This document shows, piece by piece, positions 15,632-21,902 of a stretch of 24,356 bases of DNA. The notes under the pieces were generated by a model that saw only the letters and a program-made list of their open reading frames with translations, searched no databases and had not been told where the DNA came from. The position numbers were made by a program, and so were the translations under genes. The first letter of the stretch is position 1. Each line of letters begins with the position of its first letter. The stretch covers positions 1 through 24,356 of the forward strand of contig JAISTU010000124.1 in NCBI GenBank assembly GCA_031272415.1, given 5' to 3'. The DNA comes from Bacteroidales bacterium (GTDB lineage: Bacteria; Bacteroidota; Bacteroidia; Bacteroidales; WCHB1-69).

Positions 15632-16105
15632 TTACAATTCTGCTACCATTGCCTCAAAAGTAAGTTTAGTATCAGAGGGATACGTATTTGCCTGCACAGT
15701 TACGCCGCTTGATACCATTCCTTTTTTTGTTTCCGAATTAAAACTGACTGTAACATAACCACTTTCCCCCGGCATGACAGGCGTTTTGGTAAAATCTGCT
15801 ACCGTACACCCGCAACTGGGCAACACCGCAGAAATCACCAATGCTGCATTGCCTGTATTGGTAAATTTGTACGCAAAAGTAACCTTTTCGCCACGTAACA
15901 ATTTCCCAAAATCATGTGTCCTGTTCTCAAAAGTAATTTCAGGCATAGCAATTTTTTCATCTTTGCCGTCTGCTGTAACAGGTATTTTCACAAAATCAGC
16001 ATCAATTTCCGACTCCTTTCCTCGATTGCAAGACATTAACAACACCGCAACCAAAAAAGACAATGATATTTTTAAACTTATTAAATGTCTCAATTTAGAT
16101 AACAT
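15632..16105 (-). CDS. DUF1573 lipoprotein
   Basis: 157 residues from the ATG at 16105. The signal sequence LSFLVAVLLMSC has a lipobox with Cys26, so the protein should be lipid-anchored in the envelope. The DUF1573 domain (about 55-157) is an Ig-like/MSP-type beta sandwich: ITFENRTHDFGKLLRGEKV, FTNTGNAALVISAVLPSCGC and PGESGYVTVSFNS are the family hallmarks. A GTG 15 bp further upstream (16120) would add five residues but lies inside the -7 box of the promoter, so it is rejected. The ATG itself is only 4 bp after the TATCTTTG box, implying a leaderless or almost leaderless message. The gene heads the yajC-ybbR-ribBA-OMT-glycosyltransferase set. The domain function is unknown. Confidence 0.88.
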   Translation of the reverse strand: MLSKLRHLISLKISLSFLVAVLLMSCNRGKESEIDADFVKIPVTADGKDEKIAMPEITFENRTHDFGKLLRGEKVTFAYKFTNTGNAALVISAVLPSCGCTVADFTKTPVMPGESGYVTVSFNSETKKGMVSSGVTVQANTYPSDTKLTFEAMVAEL

Positions 16106-16108
16106 TTT

Positions 16109-16145
16109 ACAAAGATACACTTTTTCTTCAATTAAAAATTAAAAA
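16109..16145 (-). promoter_or_regulatory. Extended Bacteroidota promoter P3 driving the DUF1573-yajC operon
   Basis: The minus strand reads TTTTTAATTTTTAATTGA, then AGAAAAA, then GTGTATCTTTGTA, with -7 box TATCTTTG at 16110-16117. It is the same extended string as P1 and P2. The first ATG follows the box after 4 bp. Confidence 0.72.
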
Positions 16146-16154
16146 CTTTTTTTC

Positions 16155-16253
16155 AATGGAGAATTAAAAATTGAGAATGGAGAATTGTTTTTTTTGCATT
16201 TTGGGAGAAAAACGTTCTAAAAAATGCACAAAAACACTTTCCATTCTCCATTC
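16155..16253. repeat. R1 copy c framed by inverted CCATTCT heptamer arrays
   Basis: R1 copy c occupies 16188-16226. On its left lies GAATGGAGAAT (16175-16185) preceded by another ATGGAGAATT; on its right CCATTCTCCATTC (16241-16253). The flanks are inverse copies of each other, so the block is a small hairpin-capable unit. The VOC gene stop codon lies in the right-hand array. This explains the space between P3 and the VOC gene. Confidence 0.75.
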
Positions 16254-17319
16254 ACTTTTTCTCTGTCAATTTGAGCAATTTTAACAAATATTTTGGCAAT
16301 GGTTTATAAGGGTTACGATTTTTTAGATTGAGATATAAAGACGGTTTTTTTAACAACTTAATTCTCTCTGTTTCAACATATTCAATCAAAGTGCCATCAG
16401 GGTCTTCATTGTAGGCAAAATGTCCGCTTGCATCTCCCATTGCAAATTGATTTTCTTTTTTCCGACTATCTACCGTAAACGGATAACCTACTGATTGACA
16501 ATGCTTTTCGAGTGCTGACATATTCTTTATATCCATGCACAATTGAATAAACCCGATATCTCCCCACATTCTACCGTCAAAAATTTTATGAATGTTTGTT
16601 CTATCTATCGATTGCACTAATTCAATTTCCGAATTACCCAAAATCTGCGAAAAAGCACCCATCCGTTCTCTGCTATGCGTCAAAACAACTCTTCTGAACC
16701 GATTTTGAGACATGCCAAAATGAGCAAAATCCTCAAAAATACCCTCCCTGTCGGCAATAATAGTGTCATATCCCAAAATTTGCTTGTAAAAAGCGAGCGA
16801 CTTTTCCATGTCTGAAACGCCAATCATTACACCCCAAACGCCACCGGTAACCTTATTTTGAGCAATGTAACATTGAGACACGCTAACTAATTGAAAAACA
16901 TTGTGATACGGGTCTCTCATAAAAAAAGTATCTTTATTTCGCTCATCTTTAAATAAAGGTGAAATTTGAGCATTTTTTTTGGTGTAAATTCGGTGCAACA
17001 AGGGGATATTTTGGGCTTTAATTTTACAAGCAAATATGCCTAAATCACCGGGTAAAATCTCAAAATCAGACGATTGTGGAGACCTGCTAAGGTGTTGCCA
17101 AATTTCAAATCCGCCACCGCCTTGCAAATTTAATGCCAAAATAGCATGCCTTTGTCGTTCTACTCCGCCCATATAAGGTGCCATTATATCTGCAACTGCT
17201 TGTTCATCAAATATTTTCACCCCTACTCCAAAAAAATCTCTATACCAATCCCATGCTTGATACACATCAGGTACGCCAATCCCAACTTGTTGTATTCCAC
17301 TGATAATATAATCTTCCAT
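16252..17319 (-). CDS. Two-domain VOC (glyoxalase/bleomycin-resistance) superfamily protein
   Basis: 355 residues from the ATG at 17319 (MEDYIISGIQQVGIGVPDV). Two vicinal-oxygen-chelate units follow: residues about 6-135 (VGIGVPDVYQAWDWYRDFFG to FFMRDPYHNVFQLV) and about 150-315 (VWGVMIGVSDMEKSLAFYKQ to NEDPDGTLIEYVE). Each has the beta-alpha-beta-beta-beta pattern with a terminal metal-type acidic residue (Gln/Glu) in the last strand. The second unit resembles an extradiol-dioxygenase or glyoxalase fold; the reaction is not predictable. A basic tail KKPSLYLNLKNRNPYKPLPK follows. Longer starts upstream run into the promoter and are rejected. It stands alone, divergent from trkA and sharing a palindromic promoter region with it. 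Confidence 0.8.
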   Translation of the reverse strand: MEDYIISGIQQVGIGVPDVYQAWDWYRDFFGVGVKIFDEQAVADIMAPYMGGVERQRHAILALNLQGGGGFEIWQHLSRSPQSSDFEILPGDLGIFACKIKAQNIPLLHRIYTKKNAQISPLFKDERNKDTFFMRDPYHNVFQLVSVSQCYIAQNKVTGGVWGVMIGVSDMEKSLAFYKQILGYDTIIADREGIFEDFAHFGMSQNRFRRVVLTHSRERMGAFSQILGNSEIELVQSIDRTNIHKIFDGRMWGDIGFIQLCMDIKNMSALEKHCQSVGYPFTVDSRKKENQFAMGDASGHFAYNEDPDGTLIEYVETERIKLLKKPSLYLNLKNRNPYKPLPKYLLKLLKLTEKK

Positions 17320-17347
17320 ATATTTTATTTTGCGATATTCTATATTT

Positions 17348-17384
17348 ACAAAGATACACAAATTTATCAATTAAAAATAAAAAA
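17348..17384 (-). promoter_or_regulatory. Extended promoter P4 driving the VOC gene
   Basis: The minus strand reads TTTTTTATTTTTAATTGA, then TAAATTT, then GTGTATCTTTGTA; -7 box TATCTTTG at 17349-17356, 29 bp before the VOC ATG. It is back to back with P5, separated by only a few bases. Confidence 0.72.
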
Positions 17385-17385
17385 C

Positions 17386-17424
17386 ATTTTTAATTTTTAA
17401 TTGTCAAAAAGGTGTATCTTTGTA
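17386..17424 (+). promoter_or_regulatory. Extended promoter P5 driving trkA-trkH-djlA
   Basis: Reads ATTTTTAATTTTTAATTG, then TCAAAAAG, then GTGTATCTTTGTA; -7 box TATCTTTG at 17415-17422, 24 bp before the trkA ATG. P4 and P5 together make a roughly 78-bp imperfect palindrome (17346-17424). Confidence 0.75.
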
Positions 17425-17446
17425 TTTTTGAGAATTTTATTAAAAA

Positions 17447-18142
17447 ATGAGTACAGATAAATTTGCTGTTATTGGCATTGGTCATTTTGGGAGAGCGATT
17501 GCATTAAGTCTTTCGCGAAAAGGAGCGGATGTGATGGCGATAGATACAAGTTTTGAACGCATAGAACAAATCAGTGATGAGGTTTCTTATGCTGTTACTT
17601 TGGATGCTACCGACAAAAAAGCCTTATTGTCGCAAAACATACGCAGTTTTGATGTGGTGATTGTGGCGATTGGCTCTAATTTTGAGCAACGATTGTTATG
17701 CGTTGCTTTGTTGTTGGATTTGGGCATTAAACGGATTATTTGTCGCTCAATGGGACGTAATCAGCGTATTATACTTGAAAAAATGGGGGTCAAAGAAATT
17801 TTATCACCCGAAGATGAAGTAGGTACGGCTCTGGCACGTAGATTGATGAACCCAAGTATGATTTCTTTTTTGGAACTTACTGATGATTATTGTGTTACAG
17901 AAATTATGGCGCCAAAATTGATATGCGGTGTTTCACTCGGTAAAATTGATTTGAGAGATAAATATAAATTGAGTTTGATAACTATCAAAAGATATTTTAC
18001 CGAGAAACACAAAGAGGCTCAAATGGAAGTGCAACATGTTATTGGTGTGCCGGACACAAAGACAATTATTGAGGCAAAAGATACTTTGATTTTGTTCGGA
18101 CGCACAAGAGATATAGAAAAATTTGTTGAAATAAATAGTTAA
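17447..18142 (+). CDS. trkA: TrkA/KtrA-type potassium uptake regulatory subunit
   Basis: A 231-residue cytoplasmic gating subunit for the adjacent TrkH-type channel. The RCK-N domain has the dinucleotide motif GIGHFGRA (10-17) and an acidic Asp33 at the end of the second strand, so it should bind NAD(H) or ATP/ADP. The conserved LDATDKKAL, VIVAIGSNFEQ and GVKEILSPEDEVGTALARRL segments follow, then an RCK-C domain (about 145-230). A single RCK unit of this size is KtrA-like rather than the double E. coli TrkA. It stops 2 bp before the trkH start, and the extended promoter P5 precedes it. Confidence 0.92.
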   Translation: MSTDKFAVIGIGHFGRAIALSLSRKGADVMAIDTSFERIEQISDEVSYAVTLDATDKKALLSQNIRSFDVVIVAIGSNFEQRLLCVALLLDLGIKRIICRSMGRNQRIILEKMGVKEILSPEDEVGTALARRLMNPSMISFLELTDDYCVTEIMAPKLICGVSLGKIDLRDKYKLSLITIKRYFTEKHKEAQMEVQHVIGVPDTKTIIEAKDTLILFGRTRDIEKFVEINS

Positions 18143-18144
18143 TT

Positions 18145-19929
18145 GTGAACCTTTTCCGAAAAATAAGAGAAAGTATTAAATTGCTCATTTGGGATTATAT
18201 TCCATTAGTTAAGAGTGTTTTAGGGAAATTATCGCTCCTTATTTCCGCCATAACTATTGGTGTAATTATTTATTATCATGGTTTTCCGCAGACCGTTTTT
18301 TCCTCCCAAATTTGCAGTTATGTGATACAGATTAGTTTGCTCTTTTTTTCGTTTAAATATTGTGCATTGGCGTTTTTTAATGTGCACACATTTCGATATA
18401 TACGGTCGCATAAATTTGAAGGTTTAATTGTTTTTGGCATATTGTTTTGGTTTACAATGACTTATATATGCAAATTCAATTTAATGGAATACTTTTTTGA
18501 TGTGCATGACAGTCGGCATATTTCGGAAATTATGCTCATTTTGGTACAATTGTATTTCTTTTTGACCATTTTTATTGAAATTTCACATATTGGGGATTTT
18601 TTAGGTAAAATAAAAATAAAACCCGGCGGTTTATTGGTGCTGTCGTTTTTGATTTTGATTTCAATAGGCACACTTTTGCTGATGATGCCGGAGATGACGG
18701 TGAGTGGAATTTCATTTATTGATGCCGTTTTTACTTCTACAAGTGCGTGTTGTGTTACCGGACTAACCAGCGTAGATACGGCGACCGTTTTTACGTCCAA
18801 AGGTTGGTTTGTGTTGATGTTGCTCATTCAATTAGGCGGTATAAATATTATTTGTTTTGCTTCATTTTTGTCCAATTTTTACTCCGGCGGTTCGTTGCGA
18901 TACCAATCTGTACTCAAAGAAATGTTGGATACAAGTTTGGAAGGCACTCGCAGTTTTACATTGGAAATTGTCAGTTTTACTTTTGGATTTGAATTGATAG
19001 GTTTTTTGCTTTTGTTTGTGTATCTCAATATGACGGGTGATTACAGTGCATCTTGGTTGGATAATGCGTTTTTGTCTGCCTTTCACGCTATTTCTTCGTT
19101 CAATAATGCAGGTTTTTCGTTTTTGCCTAATGCGATGATGCATTCTTTGATATTGAATAGTTATTATATTCAGACAGTTACAATTCTTTTGATAGTGTCA
19201 GGGGGGATTGGATTTTTGACCATTCATGACCTCGTTTTTTCTATTTATAAAAGGCGCAAATGGCACAATTTGCACACCACAACACGAGTTGTACTCAAAA
19301 TGACAGGCATATTGATAGCCATAGGAGCGGTTTCATTTTTTATTTTGGAATATAACAATGTCTGCAAGGGGATGAATTTGGTAGATAGAATTTATGCCTC
19401 CGTATTTTCATCAATTACTTGTCGCACAGCGGGTTACAATACGGTCGATTTTGGTGCTATTCATATTTCAACATTACTTTTGATAGTTGTTTTTATGGTT
19501 ATAGGAGCAGCCCCCGGTTCTACAGGAGGCGGTATAAAAGTAACTACCTTTTATCTTTTACTTAAAGCGGCAGTGGCGACCATTACCGGCAAACAGCAGG
19601 TTACAATGTGCAATCGGGCAATTCCTTTCAATGTAGTCAATAAAGCGTATGCCACTTTGCTGTTTGCAATTGCGGTTATTTTTATCGGTACTTTTATTCT
19701 TACATTAACGGAACCATTTGATTTAGAAGACATTCTATTTGAAGTTGCCTCTGCATTCGGCACCACAGGATTATCTGCCGGAATTACCCCTTATTTATCT
19801 GTCTTTGCTAAATCTATTATCATCACTATCATGTATTTAGGCAGAATTACAGTGTTAACTTTTGCATTTTCAATCACACGCAGAGCGTTTGCACGTTATT
19901 CGCTTGCCAGAACAGACATGGGAATTTAA
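18145..19929 (+). CDS. trkH: TrkH/KtrB-type potassium transporter, pore-forming subunit
   Basis: 594 residues, integral membrane. The GTG at 18145, 2 bp after trkA, is the likely start. About 150 residues with extra hydrophobic segments precede the TrkH core, a length normal for Bacteroidota members. Four pore loops of the superfamily of K+ transporters are visible: TSTSACCVTGLTSVD, ISSFNNAGFSFL, ITCRTAGYNTVD and ASAFGTTGLSAG; each keeps the selectivity-filter glycine. GAAPGSTGGGIKVTT between the third and fourth repeats is the TrkH hallmark loop. It forms K+ uptake complexes with TrkA. The djlA-like gene begins 16 bp after its stop. Confidence 0.94.
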   Translation: MNLFRKIRESIKLLIWDYIPLVKSVLGKLSLLISAITIGVIIYYHGFPQTVFSSQICSYVIQISLLFFSFKYCALAFFNVHTFRYIRSHKFEGLIVFGILFWFTMTYICKFNLMEYFFDVHDSRHISEIMLILVQLYFFLTIFIEISHIGDFLGKIKIKPGGLLVLSFLILISIGTLLLMMPEMTVSGISFIDAVFTSTSACCVTGLTSVDTATVFTSKGWFVLMLLIQLGGINIICFASFLSNFYSGGSLRYQSVLKEMLDTSLEGTRSFTLEIVSFTFGFELIGFLLLFVYLNMTGDYSASWLDNAFLSAFHAISSFNNAGFSFLPNAMMHSLILNSYYIQTVTILLIVSGGIGFLTIHDLVFSIYKRRKWHNLHTTTRVVLKMTGILIAIGAVSFFILEYNNVCKGMNLVDRIYASVFSSITCRTAGYNTVDFGAIHISTLLLIVVFMVIGAAPGSTGGGIKVTTFYLLLKAAVATITGKQQVTMCNRAIPFNVVNKAYATLLFAIAVIFIGTFILTLTEPFDLEDILFEVASAFGTTGLSAGITPYLSVFAKSIIITIMYLGRITVLTFAFSITRRAFARYSLARTDMGI

Positions 19930-19945
19930 ATCAATTAAAAAAAAT

Positions 19946-20758
19946 ATGCGAAAATCAAAATATTTCTTACTGTTTTTTGTTATTATGTCAGCCAATTTGG
20001 GTTATATTGTTGCCGGTGGCAGGGGCATTATTTTCGGTGCGATTACAGGACTTGTACTCTACTTTTGGTTTACGGGACGCAGGTCGGTAAGAACAATGCA
20101 AAATGCTGTATTAGAAGCAATTACAAAACTTTCATTAGCCGTTATGAAAGCCGACAAAAGTATTACACAGTCGGAATTGATAATATTTAGAAATTTTATG
20201 TTGTCTAATTTTGGCAGCGACATTGCGGGAGCGGCTTTTAATATTTTACAAGAATATCAATCCGAAACCATTGATATAGAAGAAACTGCCGATATTTTGA
20301 GCCATAAATTGAACGAGGCTGAAAAATTGCAAATTTTAAGATTTTTATTTCAAATTGCCGCCGCTGATGGTGAATTTTCAAAAGCCGAATTGACCGTTTT
20401 GATGCACATTTCCCTCGAAATGGAAATCAATCAGGCTGATTTTCAATACATAAAATCTTCATTTGACTATCTTTTCAGTAGGCAAAAATATCAATCCAAC
20501 TATTATTCCGACAATAAAACTTATTCACAGTCAACAACTTCTTACGGATTGAGTGCCGATTATGCACTTTTAGGAGTACAATCAACTGATAATGAACAAG
20601 TTATAAAAGAAGCCTATCGCCGTTTAGCCATTTCAAATCATCCTGATAAATTTCAACATTTAGGTGAAACAGCCCGAAAAGAAGCCGAAAAACGCTTCTC
20701 TGCCATCAATGCAGCCTATAATCGCATCAAAAAAGCAAGAAAAGAACAAAATTTTTAA
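19946..20758 (+). CDS. DjlA-like membrane-anchored TerB / J-domain co-chaperone
   Basis: 270 residues from the ATG at 19946; a start 84 bp further upstream would overlap trkH by 68 bp and is rejected. An N-terminal hydrophobic hairpin (about 5-43, FLLFFVIMSANLGYI then GIIFGAITGLVLYFWF) anchors it. A TerB-like helical domain follows (about 55-175, with VMKADKSITQSEL and AAADGEFSKAEL as paired acidic metal-type loops). A C-terminal J domain (about 203-265) has the HPD tripeptide at 232-234 (SNHPDKF). This order is that of DjlA, which recruits DnaK to the membrane; the client is unknown. The position behind trkAH suggests co-transcription. Confidence 0.9.
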   Translation: MRKSKYFLLFFVIMSANLGYIVAGGRGIIFGAITGLVLYFWFTGRRSVRTMQNAVLEAITKLSLAVMKADKSITQSELIIFRNFMLSNFGSDIAGAAFNILQEYQSETIDIEETADILSHKLNEAEKLQILRFLFQIAAADGEFSKAELTVLMHISLEMEINQADFQYIKSSFDYLFSRQKYQSNYYSDNKTYSQSTTSYGLSADYALLGVQSTDNEQVIKEAYRRLAISNHPDKFQHLGETARKEAEKRFSAINAAYNRIKKARKEQNF

Positions 20759-20950
20759 TTGAAAATTGAGAATTTTCTCATCCAAGCAGCCATTCGGTTA
20801 TTAACACCAACAAACAATACCATTGGGGATATTGCTTTTTATATTGGTTTTTACAATATTGGTTTTTACACAATATCCTCATTTTGTAAGTTTTTCAAAC
20901 GTCATACAGAAATGTCCCCAACAGAATATAGAAAAAAGTATGGTCGTTGA
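20759..20950 (+). pseudogene. AraC-family DNA-binding domain remnant
   Basis: The translated stretch contains IGDIAFYIGF, SSFCKFFKRHTEMSPTEYRKKYGR-type sequence, i.e. the last helix-turn-helix of an AraC/XylS regulator ending at its natural C-terminus. The first helix-turn-helix and the ligand-binding domain are absent; the segment before it (20759-20785) resembles intergenic GAGAATT repeat material. A perfect 15-bp tandem duplication (20841-20855, 20856-20870) inserts five residues (IGFYN IGFYT) between the recognition-helix parts, which would disrupt the fold. It directly follows djlA-like sequence. A decayed gene fragment is much more likely than a functional 63-residue protein. Confidence 0.8.
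20841..20870 (+). repeat. 15-bp perfect tandem duplication in the AraC remnant
   Basis: ATATTGGTTTTTACA occurs twice head to tail. It keeps the reading frame but inserts residues into the conserved helix-turn-helix. Confidence 0.9.
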
Positions 20951-20956
20951 AAGTTG

Positions 20957-21099
20957 TTTGTCTGAACTTTGATTTTCGTAAGATGGGTGTGATTAGCAGG
21001 ATTTTAAAATTGTCTGAACTTTGATTTTCGTATGATTTTTTTGATTTGTGTGAAATCATAGTAATCATGTTAATCATTCCAAATCATAGTTCAGACAAT
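20957..21099. repeat. R2 repeats c and d with an inverted partner
   Basis: Two direct R2 copies (20957-21004 and 21009-21055) are followed by an inverted one. ATTGTCTGAACTTTGATTT (21009-21027) and AAATCATAGTTCAGACAAT (21081-21099) form an inverted repeat of 19 bp with one mismatch, delimiting a 91-bp unit. The direct pair has the same internal order (GCAGGATT unit, then TTTGTGTGA unit) as the pair at the right window edge. Confidence 0.8.
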
Positions 21100-21106
21100 G
21101 CAAAAA

Positions 21107-21136
21107 AAAAACTCTACACTCTCCACTCTACACTCT
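21107..21136. repeat. CACTCTA heptamer mini-array
   Basis: ACTCTACACTCTCCACTC followed by TACACTCTG makes about four imperfect 7-bp units. The same array type, in both orientations, occurs at 3768-3803 and 4042-4064 next to promoters P1 and P2. Confidence 0.75.
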
Positions 21137-21142
21137 GCAAAA

Positions 21143-21354
21143 AAATATTTATCGTGGCTCCCTTAGTAGCAAGTATTTTTCTATACTATCATCCCTTATT
21201 CCCTTATTAACAAAAAAATAAGGGCAATGGTGGGGTTATATTTTGGTTACTAAGGGCTTTTATAAATAAGGGCTTTTATAATTTGTTAAATTCGTAAAAT
21301 CTTGGAAATCATTAAAATCATTCAAAATCACAGTTCAGATAATGCAAAAAAAAA
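21143..21354. repeat. Element A, copy 2: nested hairpin repeat
   Basis: Second copy of the element at 3821-4040, same orientation. CCCTTAGTAGC (21160-21170) faces GTTACTAAGGG (21246-21256); the one change leaves a G-T wobble-type pair. The inner stem CCCTTATT (21201-21208) / AATAAGGG (21217-21224) and outer TATTTAT / ATAAATA pairs are kept. The tail TTGTTAAATTCGTAAAATC and a closing inverted R2 repeat are also shared. With the R2 block before it and P6 after it, this accounts for the roughly 500-bp gene-free stretch. Confidence 0.8.
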
Positions 21355-21355
21355 T

Positions 21356-21379
21356 AATTCTCCATTCTCCATTCTCAAT
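21356..21379. repeat. CTCCATT heptamer mini-array
   Basis: ATTCTCCATTCTCCATTC followed by TCAATT gives three 7-bp units directly upstream of promoter P6, matching the array type at 16155-16253. Confidence 0.7.
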
Positions 21380-21390
21380 TAAAAAAAAGG

Positions 21391-21427
21391 CTTTAATTTT
21401 TAATTGACAAAAAAGTGTATCTTTGTA
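21391..21427 (+). promoter_or_regulatory. Extended promoter P6 driving the DUF2147-adaptor pair
   Basis: Reads CTTTAATTTTTAATTGA, then CAAAAAA, then GTGTATCTTTGTA; -7 box TATCTTTG at 21418-21425, 27 bp before the DUF2147 ATG. Confidence 0.75.
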
Positions 21428-21452
21428 TTTATAACATAAAAATAAAATAAAA

Positions 21453-21896
21453 ATGATAAAACAACTGCTTTATATTGGAATGTTTTTTGTGAGTATTTTT
21501 TGTGCTAATGCACAGATAGACAAGATAGTAGGACGTTGGAAAACTGTTGATGAGAAGACAGGTGAAGTTCGTGCCATTGTGTATATTTATAAGGCAACTG
21601 ACGGCTTGTATTATGGGAAAATTGAAAAAATGCTCAAATACCCCGATGCCGTTTGCACAAAATGCGAGGGGAAGGACAAAGATAAACCACTGGTGGGAAT
21701 GATTATCATCCGTGCCATGAAAGTGGAAGATGATAAATTAACAAGTGGCTATTTGCTTGACCCTGAAAGCGGTAAGAAATATTATGGCTCCATTTCTTAT
21801 GATGCACAAACAGGTAAATTGAAACTTCGTGGCTCGGTAGATAAATTTGGTGTTTTAGGACGCACTCAATACTGGTTGCGTTATGAAGATAAATAA
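21453..21896 (+). CDS. DUF2147 secreted protein
   Basis: 147 residues with a signal peptide (LLYIGMFFVSIFCANA, cleavage near residue 20) and the DUF2147 pattern: IVGRWKTVDEKTGEVRAIV (24-42), GLYYGKIEKML, CTKCEGKDKDKPLVGM with a CxxC pair, GYLLDPESGKKYYGSI and a final LRGSVDKFGVLGRTQYW. This is a small lipocalin-like beta-barrel family of the periplasm or outer membrane, with no established biochemical role. The CxxC could form a disulfide or bind metal. It is preceded by promoter P6, and the adaptor gene begins 6 bp downstream. Confidence 0.9.
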   Translation: MIKQLLYIGMFFVSIFCANAQIDKIVGRWKTVDEKTGEVRAIVYIYKATDGLYYGKIEKMLKYPDAVCTKCEGKDKDKPLVGMIIIRAMKVEDDKLTSGYLLDPESGKKYYGSISYDAQTGKLKLRGSVDKFGVLGRTQYWLRYEDK

Positions 21897-21902
21897 TTGA
21901 TT

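Noticed and set aside
16106..16120. GTG start adding five residues to the DUF1573 protein
   Set aside because: The GTG is part of the GTGTATCTTTG promoter string and would be upstream of the transcription start.
17320..17370. Seventeen-residue N-terminal extension of the VOC protein
   Set aside because: It runs through the -7 box of P4; the ATG at 17319 matches the family start.
19862..19945. Upstream ATG for the DjlA-like protein
   Set aside because: It lies within trkH in another frame, and the peptide is polar and unlike a DjlA N-terminus, whereas 19946 begins right before the membrane segment.
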